From UBA5399 sp964592125 (GTDB lineage Bacteria; Bacillota; Clostridia; Christensenellales; Christensenellaceae), in NCBI GenBank assembly GCA_964592125.1, contig CAZQBV010000014.1, forward strand, positions 1 to 40,361: a stretch of DNA of 40,361 bases. Direction: 5' to 3'. Positions 32,548-40,361 of the stretch are shown here, one piece after another (the stretch's first letter is position 1; every line of letters begins with the position of its first letter). A model generated the notes under the pieces. That model was not told the DNA's origin. It saw only the letters and a program-made list of their open reading frames with translations, and searched no databases. A program made the translations under genes and the position numbers.

Positions 32548-34178
32548 GATTTTGTTTGTTGCTCCACAACGTTTTCTCCGCAATAGATATCTCGTAGTTT
32601 TGGTTTTTCTATTTTGCCTGTGGGGTTGCGGGGTACCTCTGCAAAAATAACCCTGCGGGGGCGTTTGTAACGCGGCAGTGCCTTGCAGAAATAGGCCACA
32701 TCCTCCTCCGTGCAGCTGCTGCCCGGCTTCAGCTCTATAATGGCGGCGGGAATTTCCCCCAGCCTGTGATCGGGCATGCCAATTACCGCTACATCCTTAA
32801 TGTCCTCGTGGTTGTGCAAAAAGTCCTCTATTTGCACTGGGTAAATATTTTCCCCGCCACAAATAATTACATCCTTTTTGCGATCCACAAGGAAAATAAA
32901 GCCGTCCTCATCCTTGCGTGCCATATCGCCGGTAAACAGCCATCCGTTTTTCAGTGTTGCGTTGGTGGCTTCCTCATCATTATAGTAGCAGGTCATTAGC
33001 CCGGGGCCTCGCACAATTAGCTCGCCTACGGTGCCGTCCGGTACTATATTGCCATTCTCGTCGGCAATTTCGGCTTCCCATTTGTAGCCGGGCACGCCAA
33101 TGGCCCCCACCTTGTGTATGTTTTCCACACCCAAATGCACACAACCGGGGCCTGCGGATTCGCTAAGACCATAGTTTGTGTCGTACTGATGACTGGGAAA
33201 ATAGTTTAGCCAGCGTGTGATTAGGCTGGGTGGCACGGGCTGGGCACCAATGTGCATCATTCGCAGGTGCGACAAGTCGTATTGTTCCAAACTTTCAGGA
33301 TGGCTTTCTATATAATCCAGAAGATCCTGTGCCCATGGCACCAGAAGCCATACAATTGTGGCTTTTTCCTCACTGATGGCATTTAAAATCCAACGGGGTT
33401 TTACCCCGCGCAACAGCACGGCGCGCCCTCCTACCAAAAAGCTGCCAAACCAGTGCATTTTTGCACCCGTGTGGTACAGCGGCGGTATGCACAAAAACAC
33501 ATCCTCGTGTGTTTGGCTGTGGTGGTTTTGCTCTGTTTCGCAAGCGGAAAGCAGGCTGGCGTGCGAGTGCAATATTGCCTTGGGAAAGCCCGTGGTGCCA
33601 GAGGAATAATAAATGGCAGCATCTTCGCTATCCGAAAGTGAAATATTGGGCTCATCTGCAGGCATGGCTTCGCTTAGCTCGTCGTATCTATGTGCAAATT
33701 TGGGACAGGTATCGCCCACAAACAGCAAGTTTTTTGCGCAAGCAATGTTTTCCTTTATGGGCTCCACACGCTCTATAAACTCGGGGCCAAACACCAGCAT
33801 GTCCGCCTCTGCAAGTTTCAGGCAATACTCTATTTCATCGGAAGTGTAGCGGAAATTCATGGGCACTACCACAGCACCGGTTTTTAGCACACCAAAGTAA
33901 ATAGGCAGCCACTCCAAACAGTTCATCAGCAATATAGCCACTTTGTTGCCCTTGGTAATTCCACGGTTCAGAAGCAGGTTGGCAAAGCGGTTGGCCTGGT
34001 CGTTAAATTCTGCCCAGGTCATTTCAAAACGATAGCCTTTGGCCTTTCCGGGCTCCACCAGTTCGTATTCTTTCCACGTATGCTCGTGGTGATCCTGTAG
34101 CTCGGGATTTAGCTCCACCAAGCTTACTTCGTTGCCATATTTTTTGGCATTGTCAATTAAAATATCGGTGATTGGCAT
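32544..34178 (-). CDS. Acyl-CoA synthetase / AMP-dependent ligase
   Basis: A 544-residue adenylate-forming enzyme of the fatty-acyl-CoA ligase type. P-loop: YYSSGTTGFPKAILHSHAS (about residues 191-209). Also present are YGLSESAG, GELIVRGPGLMTCYY and the hinge motif LFTGDMARKDEDGFIFLVDR with the following KKDVIICGGENIYPVQIE. The C-terminal catalytic lysine is in NPTGKIEKPKLR. It activates a carboxylic acid to an acyl-AMP and then a CoA thioester. Chain length cannot be read from sequence; medium/long-chain or aromatic acids are possible. No membrane segment. The downstream methyltransferase overlaps by four bases. Confidence 0.88.
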   Translation of the reverse strand: MPITDILIDNAKKYGNEVSLVELNPELQDHHEHTWKEYELVEPGKAKGYRFEMTWAEFNDQANRFANLLLNRGITKGNKVAILLMNCLEWLPIYFGVLKTGAVVVPMNFRYTSDEIEYCLKLAEADMLVFGPEFIERVEPIKENIACAKNLLFVGDTCPKFAHRYDELSEAMPADEPNISLSDSEDAAIYYSSGTTGFPKAILHSHASLLSACETEQNHHSQTHEDVFLCIPPLYHTGAKMHWFGSFLVGGRAVLLRGVKPRWILNAISEEKATIVWLLVPWAQDLLDYIESHPESLEQYDLSHLRMMHIGAQPVPPSLITRWLNYFPSHQYDTNYGLSESAGPGCVHLGVENIHKVGAIGVPGYKWEAEIADENGNIVPDGTVGELIVRGPGLMTCYYNDEEATNATLKNGWLFTGDMARKDEDGFIFLVDRKKDVIICGGENIYPVQIEDFLHNHEDIKDVAVIGMPDHRLGEIPAAIIELKPGSSCTEEDVAYFCKALPRYKRPRRVIFAEVPRNPTGKIEKPKLRDIYCGENVVEQQTKS

Positions 34179-34315
34179 TCCATTTACCTCGTTTCAAAAG
34201 TAATACAATAAAATTTATTATACCTGCTTTTGGGCGGAATGTGAAGTTAAGATTCGGCACTGGTGATAGAATAAAGTCAACAATTTATAAAATATTCTAA
34301 TTCCGAAGAGCATGA

Positions 34316-34344
34316 TTGCGGTTTTTTCGCCTGTATGCTACACT
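34316..34344 (+). promoter_or_regulatory. Probable extended -10 promoter of the hybrid kinase gene
   Basis: TTGCGG (34316-34321), a 17-bp spacer ending TGC, then TACACT (34339-34344) give a TGN-extended -10. The leader contains ATGCAT-AAAAC-ATGCAT downstream. Confidence 0.45.
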
Positions 34345-34424
34345 ATATGCATAAAACATGCATTCGAAAAATAGGAATAGGGCGTGAAAACATGCTTTTT
34401 TGGTGTCTTAAAAAGGAGCAAGTT

Positions 34425-34451
34425 ATGCTGAAAACTTTGGTAAACAGATGA
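34425..34451 (+). CDS. Possible 8-codon leader ORF coupled to the hybrid kinase
   Basis: AAGGAG, 6 bases, then ATG opens the peptide MLKTLVNR. Its TGA overlaps the ATG of the histidine kinase gene as ATGA. The kinase start itself lacks a good RBS, so ribosomes may arrive through this mini-ORF. Chance cannot be excluded for so short a frame. Confidence 0.4.
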   Translation: MLKTLVNR

Positions 34452-37159
34452 AACAAGACCAACAAAATGAAAACATAGCCACACTGGAATGTGTGGAGGC
34501 GCTAAAAAAGGAAAATAAAAAGTTGGCGCGTAAGCTGAATGATTTGGAAGAAATTGTGGCGCACACCAAAGCGGCTACGGTTGCCCAAAGCAATTTAAGC
34601 GAAACCATTCGTGCTGAAAAAAATAAGCAAGAAAACTACCTAAACCTGCTGATGGAGCACAGCCCAGAGGTAATGATGCTTTTTGATGCAGAGGGACGAC
34701 TGATACACTGCACAAATGCGTTTTTAAACATAGCGCATATTGCCCATTTAAGCGATATTAAGGGACAAAAAATACACAACATTTTTCGCATAAGCAAATA
34801 CAAAGAGGCGTGGCGGCGGGTGATTATACAGTTTTTGGATGTAATGAAAGAAAAAAAATATGCCATAATAAATGAAAAGCTGGATTTGGGCGATGGCATA
34901 AATAGAAACTGCACCATTCACATAGCGCCCATGCTGGATGACAATGGCGAATCCGAAGGAGCGCTGCTGCAGTTTCAAGATTATACAGAGTATATGCAGG
35001 CCAAGGAAGCGGCAGAGGCTTCCAATCGGGCAAAAAGCACTTTTCTTGCTAAAATGAGCCACGAGATTCGCACGCCTATGAATGCCATTATGGGGCTTTG
35101 CGAGCTGGCACTTCGGGAGGAGCTATCGCCAGTGGTGTATGGCCATGCGGTGGGAATTAAGCAAGCCAGTGTTAATTTGCTAGCTATTATCAATGATATT
35201 TTGGATTTTTCTAAAATAGAGTCGGGCAGGCTGGAACTGGTGAACAGCGAATACCTGCTGGCATCCTTGGTGAATGACTTGGTGAATGTAATACGAATGC
35301 GCATTGGTGAAAAACCGGTACGTTTTTTAATTTTTATAGACAGCCATTTGCCCAGCCGCCTTTTTGGAGATGAAGTGCATTTGCGTCAAATACTAATGAA
35401 CCTGCTGAGCAATGCCGCAAAATATACAAACAAAGGGTTTGTATCCCTTTCTATACGTGGCAACAAACTGGCGAAAGAAGAGATAGAACTGCAAATAGAG
35501 GTGGCGGATAGTGGCATTGGCATACGGAAAGAGGATATGGACAAACTTTTCGACAATTTTGTTCAGGTGGATTCCGCCAAAACAAAGGGCATAGAGGGCA
35601 CGGGGCTGGGGCTGGCCATTACCAAAAGCCTGTGCGATGCCATGGGGGGCAGCATAAATTATATCAGTACCTATGGCAAAGGCAGTTGCTTCACAGTGAA
35701 TGTACTGCAAAAAATAGTTGGTGAAGAGCCCGTTGCTGTGGTGAAAGAACCCCAGGGAAAATATGTGCTTTTGTATGAAATGCGAGAGCTTTGTGCGGAA
35801 TCTATAGATAAATCCTTCGAGAATTTGGGCATACCATGCAAGCGTGCGCACATGCAATCGGAATTTTACGAGGCGTTGATGGAACCAAACTCTGCCTACT
35901 CTCATATATTTGTACCCAAGGTGCTTTTGGACAGTGCACTAAAAGTGCTGCAGGAAATAGAGTATACAGGCAAGCTGGTGGCCATGATAGACTACGACAT
36001 GCAACTTGCCGACCCCAAAATGGAGATGATTCCCCAGCCATTGCACACCATTTCTCTGGCAAATGTTTTAAATGACGAGGCAATGAAGCTACCTTTTGCG
36101 GGCAATACGCAGTACACATTTCAATTTACGGCACCGGATGCGCGCATACTGCTGGTGGACGATATTGCAACAAATATCACTGTGGCAGAGGGACTGATGC
36201 AGCCCTTCCAAATGCAAATAGACAGCTGTAAAAGTGGTATGGAAGCAGTAAATATGGTGCAGAACAAACAATACGACATTGTGTTTATGGATCACATGAT
36301 GCCGGGAATGGATGGGATAGAGGCCACGGCCTGCATCCGAAAACTGGAAGATGGCAGTGGCTACTATACAAACCTGCCCATCATTGCACTTACTGCAAAT
36401 GTGGTTTCCGGTATGCAGGAACTGTTTTTAAATGGTGGCATGAACGACTATCTTGCAAAGCCGATAGAAACGGCAGAGCTTTATGCAAAGCTGGAGAAGT
36501 GGCTTCCCCAAGAGATGCGCCATAATAGGATGGCTACAACTGCCGAAAATGCTGTGCAGGAGGCAAATGTGCCAAACCTAGGCGTGGAGGGACTGAATGT
36601 GAAGCGGGGGCTGGCGCGAATAGGCGGCTCGCTGGATGTATATAAAAAAATATTGCAGTCGTACCTGAAAGATGGTATGGAAAAGGTGTGCGAAATTCCT
36701 GCGGCACTGGAAAAAGAAGAGTATTTGCTTTACGCAACCTATGTGCATGCACTGAAAAGCGCCTCTGCAAGCGTGGGTGCCACAGCACTTTCCGAGCAAG
36801 CCGCAGCGCTGGAGCTTGCAGCCAAAAGTGGGGATATTGCATATGTTTTAAAACACAATGCTTTATTTATAGAGGCGCTGAAACAGATGCTAGCTCAACT
36901 AAAAAAGGCGTTTTATAGAATGGAGCCACACTTAGCGGCGACAGAAGATACAGAAGGGCTGAAACAAAAGCTGAACCAACTGAAAGAAGCAATCGTAGCG
37001 ATGGATATGAGCCAAACAAACAAAACTTTGGATGTGCTTTTGGCAGGACGTTGGAGTAACGAAATACAGGATACACTGAACCATATTGCGGAGTATTTGT
37101 TGCTTGCGGACTACGAAGATGCAGAAGCAGAAACGGAAGCGCTTTTGCGTACGATATAG
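34448..37159 (+). CDS. Soluble hybrid histidine kinase with receiver and Hpt domains
   Basis: A 903-residue phosphorelay protein with no membrane segment. Coiled coil at about 15-65; PAS at about 68-190 (LMEHSPEVMMLFDAEGRLIH). HisKA carries MSHEIRTPMN (phospho-acceptor His205). HATPase holds NLLSNAAKY (N box, about 318), DSGIGI (about 353) and GTGLGLAI (about 383). A divergent receiver-like segment lies at about 440-550. A true receiver starts at about 565 with VDDIATN and Asp615 in FMDHMMPGMDG. The Hpt domain has His767 in YVHALKSAS. About 80 helical residues follow. It probably passes phosphate His-Asp-His to a response regulator not in this window. It seems to be translated from an ATGA overlap. 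Confidence 0.9.
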   Translation: MKQDQQNENIATLECVEALKKENKKLARKLNDLEEIVAHTKAATVAQSNLSETIRAEKNKQENYLNLLMEHSPEVMMLFDAEGRLIHCTNAFLNIAHIAHLSDIKGQKIHNIFRISKYKEAWRRVIIQFLDVMKEKKYAIINEKLDLGDGINRNCTIHIAPMLDDNGESEGALLQFQDYTEYMQAKEAAEASNRAKSTFLAKMSHEIRTPMNAIMGLCELALREELSPVVYGHAVGIKQASVNLLAIINDILDFSKIESGRLELVNSEYLLASLVNDLVNVIRMRIGEKPVRFLIFIDSHLPSRLFGDEVHLRQILMNLLSNAAKYTNKGFVSLSIRGNKLAKEEIELQIEVADSGIGIRKEDMDKLFDNFVQVDSAKTKGIEGTGLGLAITKSLCDAMGGSINYISTYGKGSCFTVNVLQKIVGEEPVAVVKEPQGKYVLLYEMRELCAESIDKSFENLGIPCKRAHMQSEFYEALMEPNSAYSHIFVPKVLLDSALKVLQEIEYTGKLVAMIDYDMQLADPKMEMIPQPLHTISLANVLNDEAMKLPFAGNTQYTFQFTAPDARILLVDDIATNITVAEGLMQPFQMQIDSCKSGMEAVNMVQNKQYDIVFMDHMMPGMDGIEATACIRKLEDGSGYYTNLPIIALTANVVSGMQELFLNGGMNDYLAKPIETAELYAKLEKWLPQEMRHNRMATTAENAVQEANVPNLGVEGLNVKRGLARIGGSLDVYKKILQSYLKDGMEKVCEIPAALEKEEYLLYATYVHALKSASASVGATALSEQAAALELAAKSGDIAYVLKHNALFIEALKQMLAQLKKAFYRMEPHLAATEDTEGLKQKLNQLKEAIVAMDMSQTNKTLDVLLAGRWSNEIQDTLNHIAEYLLLADYEDAEAETEALLRTI

Positions 37160-37183
37160 TTTTTTATAACAGATAGAAAAAAG

Positions 37184-37212
37184 GAAACGGAGAAAGCAGC
37201 CGTTTCTTTTTT
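37184..37212 (+). terminator. Terminator of the hybrid kinase gene
   Basis: GAAACGG (37184-37190) pairs with CCGTTTC (37200-37206) and is followed by T6. It lies 25 bases after the stop codon. Confidence 0.75.
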
Positions 37213-37231
37213 AATACCCAAATTCTTTCAC

Positions 37232-37260
37232 TTGACGGAATTAAATTTTATTCGTATACT
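37232..37260 (+). promoter_or_regulatory. Promoter of the transketolase genes
   Basis: TTGACG (37232-37237), a 17-bp spacer and TATACT (37255-37260) lie 36 bases before the transketolase start. Confidence 0.75.
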
Positions 37261-37296
37261 AAATATAATAAAATAAATTTTTATTCGAGGTGTAAA

Positions 37297-38148
37297 ATGG
37301 ATCAAACTATCATAAGGGAAACCGAGGAATTTGCGCTACATATCCGCTTGGGTATTATGCGCCAGCTAACTCATCTTGGCTTTGGCCATGCGGGCGGCAG
37401 TCTCTCTATGGCAGATTTGGTGGCGGTGTTGTATAACGGTGCACTGAAAATAGACCCCCAAAACCCCAAAATGGAAGAAAGGGACAGGCTGGTGGTTTCC
37501 AAAGGCCACGCAGGCCCAGCCCTGTATGCCGCTTTGGCATTGAAGGGCTATTTTCCGAAGGAGTGGCTGTTTACACTGAACCAGGGGGGAAGCAACTTGC
37601 CCAGCCACTGCGATGCCAACAAAACACCGGGAATAGATGTGGTTACCGGGTCTTTGGGGCAGGGGCTTTCTATCGGCATTGGCATGGCCTATGCCTTCCG
37701 TCTGGATGGAAAGCCAAATTATGTATATGCGGTATTGGGTGATGGAGAGTGCCAAGAGGGGCAAATTTGGGAAGCGGCTATGGCGGCACCCAAGTATAAG
37801 CTGGACAGGCTAATTGGCATAATAGACTACAACAAATACCAGCTGGATGGAGCCATAGAGGACATTATGCCTCTTTCCAGCTTGAAAGCAAAATTTGAGG
37901 CATTTGGCTGGAATGTGATGCAAGTGGATGGGCACAATGTGGGCACGTTGTTTGATACCATAGAAAAAGCCAAGCAAACCAAGGGCAAGCCCACTATGCT
38001 ACTATTGGATACCATAAAGGGCAAGGGATGCAGCGAAATGGAAAAGCTGAAACACAAAAGCCATCATTTAAGCATTTCCAAGGAAATGGGTGAACGCTGC
38101 ATTGGTGAACTGGAAGCACGGCTGTCCAAGCCAAAGGGAGGAGCATAA
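37297..38148 (+). CDS. Transketolase, N-terminal subunit (TPP-binding)
   Basis: A 283-residue subunit of a split transketolase, which moves two-carbon ketol units in the non-oxidative pentose phosphate pathway. Visible features are HLGFGHAGGSLSMADLVAVLY near the N terminus (here starting at about residue 27), SKGHAGPALYA, TGSLGQGLSIGIGMAYA, and the thiamine-pyrophosphate motif GDGECQEGQIWEAAM ending in IIDYNKYQLDG. It holds the first of the three classical transketolase domains; the other two are in the next gene, two bases downstream. A near-consensus promoter precedes it. Split forms are common in Clostridia. Confidence 0.92.
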   Translation: MDQTIIRETEEFALHIRLGIMRQLTHLGFGHAGGSLSMADLVAVLYNGALKIDPQNPKMEERDRLVVSKGHAGPALYAALALKGYFPKEWLFTLNQGGSNLPSHCDANKTPGIDVVTGSLGQGLSIGIGMAYAFRLDGKPNYVYAVLGDGECQEGQIWEAAMAAPKYKLDRLIGIIDYNKYQLDGAIEDIMPLSSLKAKFEAFGWNVMQVDGHNVGTLFDTIEKAKQTKGKPTMLLLDTIKGKGCSEMEKLKHKSHHLSISKEMGERCIGELEARLSKPKGGA

Positions 38149-38150
38149 TC

Positions 38151-39173
38151 ATGGGTTTTAAACTTGCATATGAAAACAAATTGGAAAACAAAGCTCTGCG
38201 CGATTTTTATGTAGAAACCATGCACCAAATTTTGCAGGCAGATGAAAACGTGGTGACTATGGACGCAGACCTAATGGGCTCTATGGGGCTACAACCGGTG
38301 ATGGAACAATTTCCACAGCGAGTGCTGAATGTGGGCATACAGGAAGCCAATATGATTGGTATGGGTGCGGGCATGAGCAACTTGGGCAAAAAACCTTATA
38401 TACACACCTTTGCGGCATTCGCCTCCCGCAGGGATTTTGACCAGATTTTTATTTCTGGGGCTTATGCGGGCAACCCCCTAAAGGTAATAGGCTCCGACCC
38501 CGGCATTTGCTCTAAATACAACGGCGGTACACACATGCCTTTCGAAGACATTGCCATGATGCGCACCATACCCGGCGTTGCCATTTTTGAGGTAACAGAT
38601 GGCACTATGTTTGCGCGTGTGCTGGAAATGGTGAAGGACTATCCGGGTGTGGTGTATATTCGCACAGACCGGTTGGCTGCCATAAAGGTGTACGACAGTG
38701 CCTCTACCTTTGAAATAGGCAAGGGCAACGTGCTGAAAGACGGCAGTGATGTAACGCTGATTGCGGCGGGTTTTCTGGTAGCGGAGGCACTAAAGGCCGC
38801 AGAGCTTTTGGCAAAAGAAAATATATCGGCAGCAGTGATAGATATATTTAGCATAAAACCAATTGACAGAGAGCTGATAACCCAGTATGCACAAAAAACG
38901 GGTGCTGTTGTAACTGCTGAAAACCACAACATCAATGGCGGGCTGGGGGATGCTGTGGCGGCTGTGCTAAGTGAAAATTGCCCAACTTACCTAAAGAAGA
39001 TTGCGGTAGACGAGGCCTTTGGGGAAGTGGGATCTTTGGAATACCTGAAAGAGTGTTTTGGGCTGAACGATACAAGCATTGCGGCCGCCGCGCGTGAAGC
39101 AATAGCAAAGAAAAAATCAGCAATACCGCCGCAAGTAGCGGGGTATGTTGGAAACAAAAGGGAAAATTTATAG
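38151..39173 (+). CDS. Transketolase, C-terminal subunit, with repeat-encoded tail
   Basis: A 340-residue subunit with the pyrimidine-binding domain (VGIQEANMIGMGAGMSNLGKKPYIHTFAAF spans about 63-92, with the catalytic Glu) and the C-terminal transketolase domain (VTLIAAGFLVAEALKAAELL). GGGAGGA upstream; it starts two bases after its partner gene. The last 19 residues, KSAIPPQVAGYVGNKRENL, are encoded by a family 2 repeat that begins at 39113. The natural end was probably near the AIAKK stretch. The tail is outside the conserved fold and probably tolerated. Confidence 0.92.
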   Translation: MGFKLAYENKLENKALRDFYVETMHQILQADENVVTMDADLMGSMGLQPVMEQFPQRVLNVGIQEANMIGMGAGMSNLGKKPYIHTFAAFASRRDFDQIFISGAYAGNPLKVIGSDPGICSKYNGGTHMPFEDIAMMRTIPGVAIFEVTDGTMFARVLEMVKDYPGVVYIRTDRLAAIKVYDSASTFEIGKGNVLKDGSDVTLIAAGFLVAEALKAAELLAKENISAAVIDIFSIKPIDRELITQYAQKTGAVVTAENHNINGGLGDAVAAVLSENCPTYLKKIAVDEAFGEVGSLEYLKECFGLNDTSIAAAAREAIAKKKSAIPPQVAGYVGNKRENL

Positions 39174-39238
39174 GTCAACACCCCACTGCGCAAGGAAACG
39201 CCCCAAGGGGCGGGGTATAAACCCTGATGCGTAATAAA
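39113..39238 (+). repeat. Family 2 repeat, copy 2 (126 bp), overlapping a gene end
   Basis: It has the same length as copy 1 at 21501-21626, with about 12 substitutions. The first 61 bases are coding and end in the TAG stop of the transketolase subunit. The rest contains ACCCC / GGGGT with the inner CGCCCC-AA-GGGGCG hairpin. The outermost pairs of the long stem are partly lost here. No T-run follows, so it is not a standard terminator. Confidence 0.85.
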
Positions 39239-39292
39239 GGCGGCACTGCACAGAAGAGGGGCTTTGCCCTCCCTTCTTCTGTTGGCCGCCAC

Positions 39293-39321
39293 TTGACAGT
39301 TCTACCCGTGTGTAATACAAT
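39293..39321 (+). promoter_or_regulatory. Promoter of the GntR gene
   Basis: TTGACA (39293-39298), a 17-bp spacer and TACAAT (39316-39321) lie about 50 bases upstream of the GntR start codon. Confidence 0.8.
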
Positions 39322-39373
39322 ATCTAGTGGTATCATATCGTTGTTATGCAATATATACACAGGGGATGGAAAA

Positions 39374-39739
39374 ATGATAGAGCTGAATAAAACTTCTAAC
39401 GAGCCCATTTACATGCAAATTGTGCAGCAGATAAAGCAGCAGGTGCTTTATGCAAAGATGCATGCACACGAGCAGCTGCCCTCTGTGCGAAAGCTGGCAC
39501 GGCAGCTTTCTATCAATCCCAATACAGTGCAAAAAGCCTATGCCCTTCTGGAAAAAGAAGGTATTATATACGCTGTGGCAGGCAAGGGCGATTTTGTATC
39601 TGGGGATACAATGGTAATAAAAAAGAAAAAACACGAGCACATTGTGAAACTGTTCCACACAGCCACTCAAGAGGCGCGGGATAGTGGCATGTGGATTGAC
39701 GAAATATTTCAATTGGTGGATGAAGCCTATTCCAGCTGA
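39374..39739 (+). CDS. GntR family regulator, YtrA type
   Basis: A 121-residue short GntR protein. Residues 1-72 form the winged helix-turn-helix (EPIYMQIVQQIKQQVL, then LPSVRKLARQLSINPNTVQKAYALLEKEG and the wing GKGDFVSG). The rest is a short helical tail, as in the YtrA group, which usually controls ABC transporters. None lies downstream inside this window; a terminator follows at once, so its targets are elsewhere or it acts alone. The frame is open from 39227, but the ATG at 39374, after AGGGGAT, gives the family N terminus. Confidence 0.88.
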   Translation: MIELNKTSNEPIYMQIVQQIKQQVLYAKMHAHEQLPSVRKLARQLSINPNTVQKAYALLEKEGIIYAVAGKGDFVSGDTMVIKKKKHEHIVKLFHTATQEARDSGMWIDEIFQLVDEAYSS

Positions 39740-39756
39740 AAACCAACAATATGCAA

Positions 39757-39786
39757 GCACTGCCGAAAAAGAAAGGCGGTGCTTTT
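39757..39786 (+). terminator. Terminator of the GntR gene
   Basis: GCACTGCC (39757-39764) pairs with GGCGGTGC (39775-39782), with one G-T pair, and is followed by TTTT. It lies 17 bases after the stop codon. Confidence 0.7.
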
Positions 39787-39819
39787 GATTTTATCATTTT
39801 ATACAAATTCCGATTTAAA

Positions 39820-39844
39820 ACCAAACTCAAATAGAAAGCGTTGC
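39820..39844 (+). repeat. Family 1 repeat, left-end fragment
   Basis: These 25 bases (starting ACCAAACTCAAATAG) match 18586-18610 of copy D at 21 positions, ending in CGTTGC before the H1 loop. It is followed by a perfect 11-bp hairpin TCTCCCCCGCC-GAA-GGCGGGGGAGA (39856-39880) not seen in other copies, then by copy E in the opposite orientation. Confidence 0.55.
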
Positions 39845-39890
39845 TTTTTTTCAGTTCTCCCCCGCCGAAGGCGGGGGAGATATGTGAATG

Positions 39891-40095
39891 GTATAAAACA
39901 TCTATTTCATCGCACTAAAAATAAACGAACGAAGCGATATACTTCGTAATAAACGGCCCCAAATGTTTTTTCATTTTGCAATTGGGAATGTCGTTCAATC
40001 GTAATTTCGTTCAAAATGCGAAATATCTTGGAACTGCCATATGGCAGCGATAAAAATACAGCGTTGACGGTATTTCTATCCGGAATCAGTAATAA
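39891..40095 (-). repeat. Family 1 repeat, second sub-type (copy E), inverted
   Basis: Closely similar to copy C (9095-9343) in the same orientation. Shared parts are CATCGC..TAAA..ATAAACGAA, GAAGCGATATACTT and TAATAAA, the stretch TGGGAATGTCGTTCAAT containing the core (39990-39999), CTGCC-ATAT-GGCAG (40034-40047) and the end TATTTCTATCCGGAATCAGT. ACGAAG / CTTCGT (39929-39934 / 39942-39947) is fully paired here, where copy C has two wobble pairs. H1 (40049-40058 / 40071-40080) has one mismatch. H3 is weak. Confidence 0.8.
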
Positions 40096-40361
40096 TGCAT
40101 CTTGCTGGGTTTGATGTCGAAAGTGAACGATTTGGCCTGCGTGCTTGAAATATATACGGCAATGCTGTACTATAAATTTGTTAGGATATATATGGAAAAG
40201 CAATAGAAACAATGATAGAAGCAGTGCTGAAAGAAAGCGCTGCCATTGCAATATATACTATGAGCTAAATGGTTTTTCCAAAGGGCAACACCGCACAAAC
40301 CGCGCACGTCGTCATCACTAGTCTTTTTACGTGACACTGCGTCCAAAATGCTCGAAATAGC
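40096..40361. other. No recognisable feature
   Basis: The last 266 bases contain no ORF with a convincing start, ribosome binding site or family match. No RNA gene or repeat match was seen. Confidence 0.6.

Noticed and set aside
34266..34305. Hairpin GATAGAATA / TATTCTA as another family 1 copy
   Set aside because: The stem resembles H1, but the flanks (CTAATTCCGAA) do not align with family 1 ends, and no core or second hairpin follows.
39907..40251. 114-codon minus-strand ORF
   Set aside because: It runs through repeat copy E, has no RBS and shows no recognisable domain.

Overview
The window is the replication-origin region of a low-to-moderate GC Bacillota chromosome, most likely a member of the Clostridia. 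This rests on the gene order parB-parA-rsmG-mnmG-mnmE-jag-yidC-yidD-rnpA-rpmH (all on the minus strand), then an origin with DnaA boxes, then dnaA-dnaN-recF-remB-gyrB-gyrA (plus strand). Further support comes from two perfect parS sites, the short Gram-positive type of YidC, Thr at position 83 of GyrA, and strong AGGAG-type ribosome binding sites. A run of exactly 100 N (31492-31591) shows the sequence comes from a draft assembly. No rRNA, tRNA, CRISPR array, prophage or complete insertion sequence was seen.

Layout. 1-1354: the end of a DnaD-like primosome gene, overlapping a DnaC/DnaI-like helicase loader. 1375-9609: accessory genes. These are a DUF5996 protein, a small flavodoxin, a MerR/GyrI-domain regulator, a stand-alone GyrI-like protein and an MFS drug exporter, then a PadR / sensor-like membrane protein / DUF4097 operon with a clear promoter, an operator-like palindrome and a possible 26-residue membrane peptide. 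8793-9609 carries no gene but is packed with structured repeats. 9610-11889: a dCache-GGDEF-EAL protein whose GGDEF signature is degenerate. 12004-21293: the leftward origin cluster, with a GNAT acetyltransferase inserted between mnmG and rsmG. 21294-23618: origin DNA, on both sides of and including dnaA. 23619-31157: dnaN to gyrA. 31216-39739: a heptad-repeat coiled-coil protein broken by the assembly gap, an acyl-CoA ligase/methyltransferase pair, a hybrid histidine kinase with receiver and Hpt domains, a split transketolase and a small GntR regulator. 39740-40361: repeats and DNA without a recognisable gene.

The most unusual content is between the genes. Family 1 is an interspersed element of about 170-230 bp made of a chain of short hairpins around a core ATTGAACGRC. 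There are full or near-full copies at about 8859, 9095, 18575 and 39891, a half copy at 7535, and end fragments at 4064, 11887 and 39820. Stem sequences differ between copies while pairing is kept. In three places the element's terminal TAATAC supplies the TAA stop codon of the gene before it. Family 2 is a 126-bp element with two copies of equal length and about 90 percent identity (21501-21626 and 39113-39238); the second encodes the last 19 residues of the transketolase subunit. The two families share a 16-bp segment. A third, MITE-like unit at 1375-1534 supplies the stop codon of the DUF5996 gene. So this chromosome appears to carry structured repeats that repeatedly lie on gene 3' ends. 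I know of no named family that matches, but no database search was possible.

Functionally, the conserved block covers initiation (DnaA, oriC), the clamp (DnaN), repair (RecF), supercoiling (GyrAB), origin segregation (ParAB-parS), RNA modification and processing (MnmEG, RsmG, RnpA) and membrane insertion (YidC, YidD). The accessory genes are mostly sensing and envelope or efflux functions.
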